This document shows positions 10,513-19,107 of a stretch of 50,255 bases of DNA, in pieces (the stretch's first letter is position 1; each line of letters opens with the position of its first letter). Made by a program: the position numbers and the translations under genes. This DNA comes from Actinomycetota bacterium. Lineage in GTDB: Bacteria; Actinomycetota; Acidimicrobiia; Acidimicrobiales; Ilumatobacteraceae. The stretch lies in assembly GCA_017856115.1 (NCBI GenBank), contig JAFMFM010000010.1, forward strand, positions 1-50,255, written 5' to 3'. Under the pieces are notes generated by a model that saw only the letters and a program-made list of their open reading frames with translations, searched no databases and was not told the DNA's origin.

Positions 10513-10914
10513 GTGGCGGTTCCGGGTGGTGTGGTCGCCTATCGTTCCGAGTTGCGTCGCAAGGGTGGCGTGTTCGCCGTCGCAGGAGCGGGCATCGTTG
10601 CAGCTTTGGGTGCCGTGCTCATGTTGCTGCCGGGTCGCGTGACGGGCGTCGTGGGTTTTGCGCTGATCGTTGCGGCGTGCCCGTTGTTGGTGGCCTTCGG
10701 TGTACCGATCACGTCCAGTGTCGGCACCATCGCCATCGGCGTGGCGCTCAGCCTGGTGTCGTGGCTGGTGCTTGGTCAATGGGCTGCGTATCGCGCCACC
10801 AAACGCCCAGTGGCCGACTGGCGAGATTGGCGTTCGGTCATGTGGCCACTTGCGTTGGCGATGATCATCGGTGGGTTCGCGGGTTTTGCGTTGTTCGCAC
10901 TCAGCGTGCTGTAG
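10513..10914 (+). CDS. Small four-helix membrane protein, unknown function
   Basis: About 133 residues with a basic N-terminal patch (RSELRRKGG) and four hydrophobic segments, the second pair split by a charged loop (YRATKRPVADWRDWR). Hydrophobicity and codon bias support this strand; the opposite strand reads as a His/Arg/Gln-rich shadow. It sits inverted between comEA and comEC. The GTG at 10513 is favoured because a TAACAT box lies 7 nt before it; GTG at 10531 with a GGGTGG upstream is an alternative. The two divergent start codons (comEC GTG and this GTG) abut within CACGTG. I do not recognise the family. Confidence 0.7.
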   Translation: MAVPGGVVAYRSELRRKGGVFAVAGAGIVAALGAVLMLLPGRVTGVVGFALIVAACPLLVAFGVPITSSVGTIAIGVALSLVSWLVLGQWAAYRATKRPVADWRDWRSVMWPLALAMIIGGFAGFALFALSVL

Positions 10915-10917
10915 CGC

Positions 10918-10952
10918 ACATCACTGCCCGGCGCTCGTTTGCACCGGGTGAT
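10918..10952. terminator. Hairpin between convergent genes
   Basis: CATCA and CCCGG on the left pair with CCGGG and TGATG on the right, with a 3-nt bulge and a 12-nt loop. No T-run follows on either strand, so it is at best a weak or factor-assisted terminator between the small membrane gene and comEA. Confidence 0.3.
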
Positions 10953-10993
10953 GCGGCTCGGCACGCGACGGGTGGTTCCGTACACGGGCTGCC

Positions 10994-11752
10994 TCATACG
11001 CGAACGAACGGCTTCAGCTCGGCCAGTTTCGCCGGACCGATACCACGCACCGCGAGCAGATCATCCACCGATGCAAAGGGCCCGTTGCGCGACCGATGGT
11101 CGACAATTGCGCGGGCGGTCGATGGCCCGACACCCGGCAACCGATCGAGTTCCGCCACCGTTGCGGTATTGAGGTCGACGAGACCCCGAGCAACCGATGC
11201 GCTGCCACCCGAGGCACCGTCGAGTGCACCACGCGACGGCGGCACGGTGGTGGTGAGCCGTTCACCCACCCGCGGCACCACGAACTGCTCACCATCCAGC
11301 AGCGTTGCCGCAAGATTCACCCGACGCAGATCGGCGTCGTCGGCTGGGCCACCTGCTGCACGGAGCGCGTCGTCGCCACGTGCACCGCTCGGTAGGTGAT
11401 ACACGCCGGGTGACTGCACGGCACCCACCACGTGCACGGCAATGCGTGATGGCGCGACGGTTTCGAGAGGAGAAAGCACATCGGGCATCGTTGGGTCGAA
11501 CGGTGCAGATACACCCGATGAGCCCACTGCCGTGTTCGTCAGCGGCGGAGTTGGAATGAAGTTCTCGACCGGTGGGGCCGGCAACTGCACCATCCACCAC
11601 ACTGCTACTGCCGCAAAGGGAGCAGCAGCCGCCACGGCAACCACCCGACGCCAGCCGAGCCAGCGCCACCATTCCCGCAACGACTCCACGTTGGTGCTGT
11701 GTGCACGACGGAGCGCAAACGGACGGCGGATTGGCCGTGGCGGCCGGGTCAA
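10994..11752 (-). CDS. comEA: ComEA-like DNA receptor (SLBB plus helix-hairpin-helix)
   Basis: Membrane-anchored DNA-binding protein of the competence machinery that passes DNA to ComEC. Up to 252 residues: a basic cytosolic head, one membrane helix (VVAVAAAAPFAAVAVWWM, about 37-55), a Pro/Thr-rich linker, an SLBB domain (AVHVVGAVQSPGVYHLPSG) and a C-terminal pair of helix-hairpin-helix motifs (LVDLNTATVAELDRLPGVGP, then LLAVRGIGPAKLAELKPF). The furthest start is a TTG at 11752; an in-frame GTG about 21 codons later is also possible. In other genomes comEA directly precedes comEC; here an inverted gene separates them. Confidence 0.9.
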   Translation of the reverse strand: MTRPPRPIRRPFALRRAHSTNVESLREWWRWLGWRRVVAVAAAAPFAAVAVWWMVQLPAPPVENFIPTPPLTNTAVGSSGVSAPFDPTMPDVLSPLETVAPSRIAVHVVGAVQSPGVYHLPSGARGDDALRAAGGPADDADLRRVNLAATLLDGEQFVVPRVGERLTTTVPPSRGALDGASGGSASVARGLVDLNTATVAELDRLPGVGPSTARAIVDHRSRNGPFASVDDLLAVRGIGPAKLAELKPFVRV

Positions 11753-11810
11753 CTGGCTGAATCTGGCGACCGCGTACGCCGGCCGGCAGTGCCAGCCGTG
11801 TGAACCGCCG

Positions 11811-12533
11811 TTAGGCGAAGAGCATTCCCGTCATCTTGCGACGGTAGGTGGCAGTGCGCGGATCGCCGGGACCCATCGTGTCGAGGATCTCCAAGAAGCG
11901 CTTGCGTGCCTCCTCATCGGCCTTTACCAACGGCAACAGTGCATCGAGCTGTACCGCATAGTTGTCGTCGGGGACGAACATCGCCTTGGCCCGCTCCACC
12001 AGCGCAGCCACCTTCGGGGTTTGCGGGATGCGCTGCAAGATTTCCAGCGCGTCGGTGACCGCGTTGTTCGACAACAACAACGTTGCCAGTGCCAACACCA
12101 CTTGTTCGTTGGCGGGCTCCATCTTCAACGCCTCACGAAGACTGGCCTCGTCGCCGCGCGCGAGCAGCGTGGCAACATCCACCACGTCTCCACCCGGATT
12201 CAACTTGCCGACGAAGGTCCGCACCTCGTGTTCGGGCAGCGCGCCCATGAAACCATCGACCACCTGGCCATCCTTCAGCGCGTACACCGCGGGGATCGAC
12301 TGCACCTGGAACGCCTGTGCAATTCCCGGATTCTTGTCGACGTCCACTTTGGCCAGCACGACCTTGCCGCCGGTAGCCGAAACCACCTTCTCCAGGATCG
12401 GCCCGAGGGTCTTGCACGGACCGCACCAGGTGGCCCACAAATCCACCACCACGGGAGTGGTCTTGGAACGCTCGATGACCTCTTTTTGGAACGTTGCATC
12501 GCTTACATCGATGACGCCGACTGCAGAACTCAC
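11811..12533 (-). CDS. Thioredoxin with C-terminal TPR region (CnoX/YbbN-like)
   Basis: About 240 residues: an N-terminal thioredoxin fold with the active site WATWCGPCKTLGP and the cis-proline loop QSIPAVYALKDG, then helical TPR-like repeats (ASLREALKMEPANEQVVLALATLLL and following). This layout matches the CnoX/YbbN family of chaperone-redoxins that protect proteins from oxidative aggregation; here the CxxC is intact. The frame is open upstream, but the GTG at 12533 is favoured by a TATCGT box 6 nt before it and by where homology begins. It is divergent from the phosphotransferase across a repeat-bearing spacer. Confidence 0.88.
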   Translation of the reverse strand: MSSAVGVIDVSDATFQKEVIERSKTTPVVVDLWATWCGPCKTLGPILEKVVSATGGKVVLAKVDVDKNPGIAQAFQVQSIPAVYALKDGQVVDGFMGALPEHEVRTFVGKLNPGGDVVDVATLLARGDEASLREALKMEPANEQVVLALATLLLSNNAVTDALEILQRIPQTPKVAALVERAKAMFVPDDNYAVQLDALLPLVKADEEARKRFLEILDTMGPGDPRTATYRRKMTGMLFA

Positions 12534-12539
12534 GCGCTC

Positions 12540-12545
12540 ACGATA
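12540..12545 (-). promoter_or_regulatory. Candidate -10 for the thioredoxin gene
   Basis: TATCGT on the minus strand, 6 nt before the GTG start, without a Shine-Dalgarno sequence; consistent with a leaderless transcript. Confidence 0.4.
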
Positions 12546-12550
12546 CCGCT

Positions 12551-12622
12551 GTGCGAACCAAGCCGTTCCAGCGTCGTGCGAACCGAGCTGTTCCGGCGTC
12601 GTGCGAACCAAGCCGTTCCAGC
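12551..12622. repeat. Three tandem 25-bp units in a divergent promoter region
   Basis: Units begin at 12551, 12576 and 12601, each starting GTGCGAACC. Units 1 and 3 share 22 bases; unit 2 differs at three of those positions. Each unit contains a GAAC-N6-GTTC palindrome. The array fills the space between the divergent thioredoxin and phosphotransferase starts, so it could be an operator array or a structural repeat. Confidence 0.85.
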
Positions 12623-12633
12623 ACGCCAACGAG

Positions 12634-12639
12634 TAGTTT
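12634..12639 (+). promoter_or_regulatory. Candidate -10 for the phosphotransferase gene
   Basis: TAGTTT, 6 nt before the ATG at 12646 and just after the third 25-bp repeat. There is no Shine-Dalgarno, which fits a leaderless mRNA. Confidence 0.4.
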
Positions 12640-12645
12640 TGCCGC

Positions 12646-13686
12646 ATGGCTGACGCGGTCCGTGACGGCATCCATACCGCCACCGTCACACCATGGCTTG
12701 CCGAACATGTCGCGGGTTTCGCTCCCCCATTCACCGCCGAGGTCATCGCCGGCGGGCACTCCAACCTCACGTTCAAACTCACCGACGCCAACGGCACCCG
12801 GTACGTGTTGCGACGACCGCCGCTGTCGCACACCCTCGCCAGCGCGCACGACATGGGTCGCGAACATCGCATCATCCACGCGCTGCGCCACACCGATGTG
12901 CCGGTGGCCCCCGCCCTGGCGATGTGCGACGATCCTGCCGTGAATGGCGCGCCGTTCTACGTGATGGGCTACGTGGAGGGCCACGTGATTCGCGACGCCA
13001 CCATCGCCGAACACGTCCTTAGCGAATCGGCGCGGCGCAACGCCAGCGAATCACTCATCGACACCATGGCGGCGATTCACGGAGTGAACCTGGACCACGT
13101 GGGTCTTTCCGATCTGGCGCGACACGAGGGATACATCGCCCGACAACTCAAGCGTTGGTACGGGCAGTTCAACGCACAAAAAACTCGCGACTTGCCGTTG
13201 CTCGACGAGGTGCACGACGCGCTGGTGCAGCGCATTCCCGAACAGGGGCCCGCCACCATCGTGCACGGCGACTACCGCCTGGACAACTGCATCGTGAACA
13301 ACGACGGCCGCATCGTCGCTGTACTCGACTGGGAAATCTGCACGCTGGGCGATCCGCTCGCCGACCTGGGCCTACTCATGGCGTACTACACCGGACCCGA
13401 TGACGAAGCGTCGACGTGGCAGGCGCAAGCGAACCGCGTGAAGGGCTTCCTCAACCGCGCCGATTTGGTGGAGCGGTATGCACGCATCACCTCGCGTGAC
13501 GTATCGCAACTGGATTTCTACACCGCGTTCGCGTGCTGGAAACTGGCCTGCATCATCGAGGGTGTGTACGCGCGGTACCTCGGTGGTGCGCTCGGTGATC
13601 GATCGGCCGACGAGTTGGCGCCGTTTGCCGCCCAGGTTGAGGCGGCAGTCACAGCGGCACACCGGTCGCTGTCACGCCTACACTGA
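12646..13686 (+). CDS. APH-family phosphotransferase (ACAD10-like)
   Basis: A 346-residue kinase-like protein. The phosphate-binding region GGHSNLTFKLTDANGTRYVLRRPP, catalytic HGDYRLDN and metal-binding DWEICTLGDPLADLG are all present. The sequence resembles the branch of aminoglycoside-phosphotransferase-like proteins linked to acyl-CoA dehydrogenases (ACAD10/11 N-terminal domain), which phosphorylate hydroxyacyl-CoA-type substrates. An antibiotic-resistance role is unlikely. No acyl-CoA dehydrogenase gene is adjacent, so the substrate is unknown. The PAC2 gene begins 8 bp after its stop and may be co-transcribed. Confidence 0.88.
   Translation: MADAVRDGIHTATVTPWLAEHVAGFAPPFTAEVIAGGHSNLTFKLTDANGTRYVLRRPPLSHTLASAHDMGREHRIIHALRHTDVPVAPALAMCDDPAVNGAPFYVMGYVEGHVIRDATIAEHVLSESARRNASESLIDTMAAIHGVNLDHVGLSDLARHEGYIARQLKRWYGQFNAQKTRDLPLLDEVHDALVQRIPEQGPATIVHGDYRLDNCIVNNDGRIVAVLDWEICTLGDPLADLGLLMAYYTGPDDEASTWQAQANRVKGFLNRADLVERYARITSRDVSQLDFYTAFACWKLACIIEGVYARYLGGALGDRSADELAPFAAQVEAAVTAAHRSLSRLH
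13679..13684 (+). promoter_or_regulatory. Candidate -10 for the PAC2 gene
   Basis: TACACT overlaps the phosphotransferase stop region and lies 10 nt before the ATG at 13695, which has no Shine-Dalgarno. It suggests an internal leaderless start. Confidence 0.35.
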
Positions 13687-13694
13687 CCAGCCAG

Positions 13695-14594
13695 ATGTCG
13701 TCGTCAGATTCGACACCCCGCTCGTACCGATTGCACGAGAGCTATTCGGCTCTGCCGACGTTGTCGTCGCCCCTGTTGGTGGTGATGCTGCAGGGCTGGA
13801 TCGACGCCAGTTCGGCCGCACATGCAGCGATGACGCGACTCATCGACGTGTCGGGGGCAACCACGCTGGTCACCTTCGATGCCGATGAATACCTCGATTT
13901 TCGAGCCCGTCGCCCCACCATGGAACTTCGCGAAGGCATCAATACCCGTTTGGATTGGCCATCGACGGAGATCATGCTCGGCCACGACATCAACGGCAAG
14001 GAACTCCTGCTGCTCACCGGACACGAGCCCGACTCCAAGTGGAACCAGTTCGCCACCACGGTCGGCGAACTTGCCACGACCCTCGGCGTGCGCAAGATGA
14101 TCGGGTTGGGGGCCTATCCCTTCGCCACACCGCACACGCGTGCCGTGAACTTGTCGTGCACGTCACCATCGTCGGACGCCATCGTCGGCTTGCCGTACGT
14201 TCGAAGTTCGGTCGACGTGCCGGCAGGAATCGAGGCCGTACTCGAGCACGTGCTGACCGGACGCGGCATTCCGTCCGTCGGCATCTGGGCGCAGGTGCCG
14301 CACTACGCCACCACCATGCCGTATCCGGCCGCCACCGTGGCACTCCTCGGTGCGGTGTGCGACACCGGCGGAATCTCGCTGGACGTCAGCGCCGTACGCG
14401 CCGACGCCTCCGCGCACCGCGAACGCCTCGACACGTTGGTTGCATCCAACCCGGAGCATGCACAGTTGCTCTCCCAACTGGAATCCGCCTACGATGCGGC
14501 CCACCAGCGTGATGACTCCACCGCCGACATTCCGTCGGGCGACGAGTTGGCCGCGCAATTCGAGGCGTACCTACGCGATCAGCGCCGCGACTAG
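13695..14594 (+). CDS. PAC2-family (proteasome assembly chaperone-like) protein
   Basis: A 299-residue protein of the PAC2 fold (nucleoside-phosphorylase-like), with LVVMLQGWIDASSAA near the start, then an EIMLGHD-type strand and IGLGAYPFATPHTR in the middle. Such proteins are widespread in Actinobacteria, often near proteasome genes, but their biochemical role is unsettled. No proteasome gene is in the window. Its stop codon overlaps that of the convergent HDAC-family gene within CTAG. Confidence 0.85.
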   Translation: MSSSDSTPRSYRLHESYSALPTLSSPLLVVMLQGWIDASSAAHAAMTRLIDVSGATTLVTFDADEYLDFRARRPTMELREGINTRLDWPSTEIMLGHDINGKELLLLTGHEPDSKWNQFATTVGELATTLGVRKMIGLGAYPFATPHTRAVNLSCTSPSSDAIVGLPYVRSSVDVPAGIEAVLEHVLTGRGIPSVGIWAQVPHYATTMPYPAATVALLGAVCDTGGISLDVSAVRADASAHRERLDTLVASNPEHAQLLSQLESAYDAAHQRDDSTADIPSGDELAAQFEAYLRDQRRD

Positions 14595-15634
14595 GCGCCG
14601 AAACCCGTCAGCCAGGCGTGCACGTTGCGCCCGAGCGCCTGCACGTCGTAGCCGCCCTCTTGCAGCACCACCGTGGGTAAACCAAGTTGGGCGATCAGTG
14701 CACCACTTCGCGAGAATCCTTCCGTGGTCACCGCGAGGTCGGCGATGGGATCGGTGACGAACGTATCGAGACCGAGCGACACGATGAGCACCGTGGGCTT
14801 GAACGCGGCAATCTTCTCGGCGCAGGTTGACAGTGCAGCGATGTAGGCATCATCGGCCGTGCGCTTGGGGAGCGGCACGTTGTAGGTGGCGCCGAGCCCC
14901 CTACCCGTGCCGCTTTCGTCGGCATGGCCGGTGAAATACGGGTAGGCGCGACGCGGGTCGCCGTGCAACGACACGTACTGCACGTCGTCACGGTCGTAGA
15001 AGATTTCCTGCGTGCCGTTGCCGTGGTGGTAATCCACATCGAGCACCGTGACCTTTCCGCCGGTGCGCTGCACGATGTCGTGCGCGGCGATGGCTGCGTT
15101 GTTGAAGAAGCAATAGCCGCCGTACAAGTCGCGTGTGGCGTGATGCCCCGGAGGTCGGCACAGCCCGTACACCGCACGCTCTCCCCCGAGCACGCGATCA
15201 CTCGCCGTGAGCGCGGTGTCCACCGCGGCACGAGCAGCCTCGTACGAGCCTTGCGTCAGCGGCGTGGTGGTTTCGAAACACCACCAGCCGAGGCGGGCCG
15301 TGATCGAGTCGGGCTCGTTGGTATCGCCCATTCGGTTTCGGATGTCGTCGCGATAAAAAATGTCGGGCACCACCTCGCGGCGCCGGCCCACTTCGTGCTG
15401 ATACTCGGCCCAGGCCACCGAGAGGAAGTCGATCAACCCCTCGTCGTGGATGGCCTTGATCGGTTCGGCGCCGTGCTCGGTGGGCTCACAAAACGAAAAT
15501 CGCGAGTCCGCGGCGAGGGTTGACCTGATGGTTTCGGCGCGACCGGTGTGCTCGAACGGCGAATGGGTGATGGACGATTCGATCTCGGTGGCCGGATCGT
15601 GCAGCAGGTGCTTGGGCGTGTAAACGACCTGCAT
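14591..15634 (-). CDS. Histone-deacetylase-family hydrolase
   Basis: A 347-residue arginase/deacetylase-fold enzyme. Zinc and catalytic elements seen are RPPGHHATRDLYGGYCFFNN (active-site His pair and Gly-rich loop), DVDYHHGNGTQEIFY (Zn-binding Asp and His), a later LGLDTF segment in the Asp-ligand region, and the QEGGYD glycine-tyrosine motif. The insert between the N-terminal strand and the active site resembles acetylpolyamine amidohydrolases, so it probably deacetylates polyamines or other small N-acetyl amines; protein deacetylation is possible. It is convergent with the PAC2 gene. A TACGCT 6 nt before the ATG suggests a leaderless transcript. Confidence 0.9.
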   Translation of the reverse strand: MQVVYTPKHLLHDPATEIESSITHSPFEHTGRAETIRSTLAADSRFSFCEPTEHGAEPIKAIHDEGLIDFLSVAWAEYQHEVGRRREVVPDIFYRDDIRNRMGDTNEPDSITARLGWWCFETTTPLTQGSYEAARAAVDTALTASDRVLGGERAVYGLCRPPGHHATRDLYGGYCFFNNAAIAAHDIVQRTGGKVTVLDVDYHHGNGTQEIFYDRDDVQYVSLHGDPRRAYPYFTGHADESGTGRGLGATYNVPLPKRTADDAYIAALSTCAEKIAAFKPTVLIVSLGLDTFVTDPIADLAVTTEGFSRSGALIAQLGLPTVVLQEGGYDVQALGRNVHAWLTGFGA

Positions 15635-15640
15635 GAGGCA

Positions 15641-15646
15641 AGCGTA
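15641..15646 (-). promoter_or_regulatory. Candidate -10 for the HDAC-family gene
   Basis: TACGCT on the minus strand, 6 nt before the ATG at 15634; no Shine-Dalgarno is present. Confidence 0.4.
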
Positions 15647-15664
15647 GGTCAGTAGCGCTGGGTG

Positions 15665-16303
15665 TCAGTCAAATGACGGCGCACCGCGAAGTGAACGCTT
15701 CAACTCGGCCATCCCCGACGTGGTGGCCAACGTCTCCACGGCATCCCACAGTCGCAACGCCTCCGCGCCACGTGGAATCGACGAGATCACCGGACCAAAG
15801 AAGCTCGCCTCATTGGGCTTCTCGGGGTGGAACACCAAAATCGGCGTGCCAACGTCCTTGCCGGTGAGCTCCAAGGCTCGCGAGGTCTCGTATCGAATGA
15901 CCTCGTCGTGCAACTCGTCGGTTGCGCTCTCGGCCCACTGTGGATTGAGACCGGCTTCGCTCAACACGGTGCGGGCGAAGTCCTTCAATTCGGTGGAATC
16001 CTTGGGGCGTCGCTTGTCGACGTGGATGGCCTTACCCAACGCGGTGTACACGGCAGCAACCGCATCATTGCCGGCGGCGGCACGGGCAGCGCTCGCCACA
16101 CGCAGGGCTTGCAGGCCAGACATGTGTCCGTCGCGCCAGGGCATATTGCCCTCGTTGTAGCCCCGGTCGTTGTTGATCATGAACAGCGAGATGAACTTCC
16201 ACGACACGTCGTAGCCACGCTGCTCCTGCACCTCCACCACCCAACGCGAGGTGATGTACGCCCATGGGCACACCGGGTCGAAGTAGAACTGCAGGTCGGC
16301 CAT
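15665..16303 (-). CDS. DsbA-like protein, mycothiol-dependent nitroreductase (Rv2466c) family
   Basis: A 212-residue thioredoxin-fold protein with a helical insertion. It starts MADLQFYFDPVCPWAYITSR, as in the Rv2466c family of mycothiol-linked oxidoreductases. The active site here reads CPWA, so the second cysteine expected of a dithiol CxxC is replaced by alanine. The cis-Pro loop (KDVGTPILVFHP) is present. A monothiol site could work with mycothiol as the partner thiol; that is inference. The ATG at 16303 follows the infB stop by 5 bp, placing it in the rimP-nusA-infB transcript. Confidence 0.82.
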   Translation of the reverse strand: MADLQFYFDPVCPWAYITSRWVVEVQEQRGYDVSWKFISLFMINNDRGYNEGNMPWRDGHMSGLQALRVASAARAAAGNDAVAAVYTALGKAIHVDKRRPKDSTELKDFARTVLSEAGLNPQWAESATDELHDEVIRYETSRALELTGKDVGTPILVFHPEKPNEASFFGPVISSIPRGAEALRLWDAVETLATTSGMAELKRSLRGAPSFD

Positions 16304-16308
16304 TGCGG

Positions 16309-19107
16309 CTACACGCGCTCGATTTCGCGCAGATCGTAGGTTTCGATGAGATCGCCCTGCTTCAAGTCCTGGAAGTCGGTCAGCGAGATACCGCACTCGA
16401 ACCCTTCGCGAACTTCCTTCACGTCGTCCTTGAAGCGGCGCAGTGTGTTGATGGCACCCTTCCAGATGATCACACCATCGCGCAAGAAACGCACCTTCGA
16501 ACCTCGGGTGATGACACCCGAGCGAACGAAGCAGCCCGCCACCGCGCCAACCTTTGGCGCGCGGAACAGTTCGCGCACCTCGGCTTCGCCGGTGACCACT
16601 TCTTCGAACTCGGGGGCGAGCAAGCCCTTCATCGCCTTGTCGATGTCCTCGATCACCTTGTAGATCACTTCGTAGGTACGGATCTCCACGTTCTCGGCCT
16701 CGGCGAGGTCGCGCACCTTGCGATCCGGACGCACGTTGAAGCCGATGATGGTGGCGTTGGTGGTGGCAGCGAGCGTGATGTCGTTCTCCGTGATGGATCC
16801 CACGCCGCGATGCACGAAGGCGGCTTTTACGTCGTCGCGCTCCAACTTGCGCAGGCTCTCGGTGACCGCCTCCAACGAGCCGTGCACGTCGGCCTTGATC
16901 AACAAGTTGAGCGTTGCGGTTTCTCCAGCCTGAATCTGGGTGAAGATGTCCTCCAGTTTGACGCCCTTTTGCGTACGGGCATCGCCACGCTGGGCCAACA
17001 GTCGCTGACGTTGGGCGCGCGAGTCGGCGACGGTGCGGGCCGTGCGGTCGTCTGGTGCGATACGGAATTCGTCACCGGCTTGCGGCACGGCGGACAATCC
17101 CAACACCTGTACGGGTGCGGATGGGCCGGCATGCTTGATCTGTTCGCCGCGGTCGTTGATGATGGCGCGTACGCGACCCCAGGCAGCCCCCGCCACCATC
17201 GGATCGCCGACCTTGAGCGTGCCTTTGTCCACCAACACGGTGGCGACCGGACCACGCCCCACGTCGAGGCGTGCCTCGAGCACGAAGCCCTTGGCGCGAC
17301 CGCTGGGGTTGGCGGTGAGTTCTTCCACTTCTGCAACCACCAGCAATTGTTCGAGCAGTTCATCGATGCCGATGCCCTGCTGGGCGGACATCTCCACCAT
17401 GATGGTGTCGCCACCCCACTGCTCGGGCACGAGACCCTGCTCGGCCACCGCCGACATGGTGCGTTGCACGTCGGCGTTCTCCTTGTCGATCTTGTTGATC
17501 GCCACGATGATCGGCACCTCGGCCGCACGTGCGTGACTGATTGCCTCGATGGTCTGGGGCATCACGCCGTCGTCGGCGGCCACCACCAGAACCACGATGT
17601 CGGTAACCCCGGCACCACGCGCGCGCATCTTGCTGAAGGCCGCGTGACCGGGCGTGTCGATGAACGTGATGAGTTTGTCGTTCTTGGTCACCTGGTACGC
17701 ACCGATGTGCTGGGTGATACCGCCGGCCTCACCAGCGACCACGTTTGCGGAGCGAATCTTGTCGAGCAACGTGGTTTTTCCGTGGTCGACGTGACCCATG
17801 ATGGTGACGATCGGCGGACGGGTCTGCTGTGCGGCTTCGTCGGCGTCGTCGGAGTCGTCGAAGAGCGCCTGCAACTCCATCTCTTCCTGCTGACCCGGAT
17901 CGACGAGGATGACTTCGGCGCCAACCTCCATCGCGAAGAGTTCCATTTGCTCGTCGGCGAGCGACATGGTGGCGGTCACCATCTCGCCCTGCTCGAGCAG
18001 GAAGCGAACCACGTCGACCGCACCGCGGTTCAACTTGGGGGCGAACACCTGCGCGGACGAACCTCGCTCGACAACGATGGGGCCCTCGGGTACCGGAGCA
18101 TTGCTCGGCGCGTACTGAGTGGGCTGCAGCGCCTGCAGCTGCTCCATGTCCTTACGACGCTGTTCGCGCGTCTTTTTTCGTGCACCGCGACGATTTCCGC
18201 CGGCGCGCGCATTGGGTCCGCGGCCCTGCGGGCCTCCGACCTGTCGACCAAGACCCGATCCTCTACCGCCTGCAGGCCGGGGGCCGGGTGCGCCCGGTCG
18301 CGCACCGGTACCGCCCGGACGCGGCGCGCTTCTGCCCAGGCTGGATGACGAAAAGCGACCCATGCGACCCGATGCACCCGGTCGCGGCGCACCGCCGGGG
18401 CGTGGTCCGCGGGAATCCGGACCAGGCGGACGACGTGCGGGTGGTGGTGGAACGCGGTTGCCGCCAGGTGGCGGCGGAATGGTTCGACCACCAGCGGGCA
18501 CCGTGCGCGGCCCACTCGACGGCGCGGTTCCCGGAGGCGGCACGGGTGTACCGGGGGTCGTGGGTGGACGCATTGCCGGCGGACGACTGGTGATGGCGTT
18601 GCCCGGACGCGACGACACCACGCGTGGTGCCGGCGACACCGGTGGCGTTGCTGCCGCAGGCGGCGCAGCGTCGGGAGTGGTTGGTGGCGTAACCACGCTG
18701 GTCACCACGGTTGCGGGCGGCAAGGTTGATGCCGGAGTCGACTGGGCCGTCGACTGTGCCGTCGCGGCGCCGGTCTCCGACGTTGCGGTTTCGACATCGG
18801 CCGGTTTGGTTTCGGTGGTGTCGGGCTCGGTCGTCGACTTCGTCGACTTCTTTGCGCGTGTGGTCTTGGGCTTGGCTTCCTCGTCCCCGGCTGCAGCCTT
18901 TTTGGCGCGCTTGGGCTTGTCGACAATCGGCTCGCCCTTCAGACCCTTCTCTTCGGCGTGGCGACGCACACGATCCGCTTGCGCCTCCACCATGCTGGAT
19001 CCGGCCGCCACCACACCAACACCGATAGTGGAGCAGAGTTCGATGACCTGCTTGGAGGTCATGCCGAGCTCTTTGGCGAGCGTGGAAACGCGGACAGTCT
19101 TGCTCAA
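16309..19107 (-). CDS. infB: Translation initiation factor IF-2
   Basis: GTPase that places fMet-tRNA on the 30S subunit. 932 residues: an IF-2 N-terminal helical motif ([21 protein letters not shown]), a long low-complexity region of about 300 residues rich in Pro, Gly, Arg, Thr and Ala, then the G domain with [15 protein letters not shown] (about 437), [11 protein letters not shown] and AINKIDK, then domains II-IV. The start is TTG at 19107, overlapping the nusA stop as TTGA, so initiation depends on coupling. A ylxR gene, often between nusA and infB, is absent here. Confidence 0.98.
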   Translation of the reverse strand: MSKTVRVSTLAKELGMTSKQVIELCSTIGVGVVAAGSSMVEAQADRVRRHAEEKGLKGEPIVDKPKRAKKAAAGDEEAKPKTTRAKKSTKSTTEPDTTETKPADVETATSETGAATAQSTAQSTPASTLPPATVVTSVVTPPTTPDAAPPAAATPPVSPAPRVVSSRPGNAITSRPPAMRPPTTPGTPVPPPGTAPSSGPRTVPAGGRTIPPPPGGNRVPPPPARRPPGPDSRGPRPGGAPRPGASGRMGRFSSSSLGRSAPRPGGTGARPGAPGPRPAGGRGSGLGRQVGGPQGRGPNARAGGNRRGARKKTREQRRKDMEQLQALQPTQYAPSNAPVPEGPIVVERGSSAQVFAPKLNRGAVDVVRFLLEQGEMVTATMSLADEQMELFAMEVGAEVILVDPGQQEEMELQALFDDSDDADEAAQQTRPPIVTIMGHVDHGKTTLLDKIRSANVVAGEAGGITQHIGAYQVTKNDKLITFIDTPGHAAFSKMRARGAGVTDIVVLVVAADDGVMPQTIEAISHARAAEVPIIVAINKIDKENADVQRTMSAVAEQGLVPEQWGGDTIMVEMSAQQGIGIDELLEQLLVVAEVEELTANPSGRAKGFVLEARLDVGRGPVATVLVDKGTLKVGDPMVAGAAWGRVRAIINDRGEQIKHAGPSAPVQVLGLSAVPQAGDEFRIAPDDRTARTVADSRAQRQRLLAQRGDARTQKGVKLEDIFTQIQAGETATLNLLIKADVHGSLEAVTESLRKLERDDVKAAFVHRGVGSITENDITLAATTNATIIGFNVRPDRKVRDLAEAENVEIRTYEVIYKVIEDIDKAMKGLLAPEFEEVVTGEAEVRELFRAPKVGAVAGCFVRSGVITRGSKVRFLRDGVIIWKGAINTLRRFKDDVKEVREGFECGISLTDFQDLKQGDLIETYDLREIERV

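Noticed and set aside
10513-10779. An 89-residue extension of ComEC into the small membrane gene
   Set aside because: The extension is a His/Arg/Gln-rich shadow, while the opposite strand encodes four clean membrane helices.
12551-12622. LexA/SOS boxes in the 25-bp repeats
   Set aside because: The half-sites are GAAC and GTTC but the spacer is six bases, whereas Gram-positive LexA boxes have four (CGAAC-N4-GTTCG).
12551-12622. A short CRISPR array
   Set aside because: The 25-bp units are directly contiguous with no unique spacers, and no cas gene is nearby.
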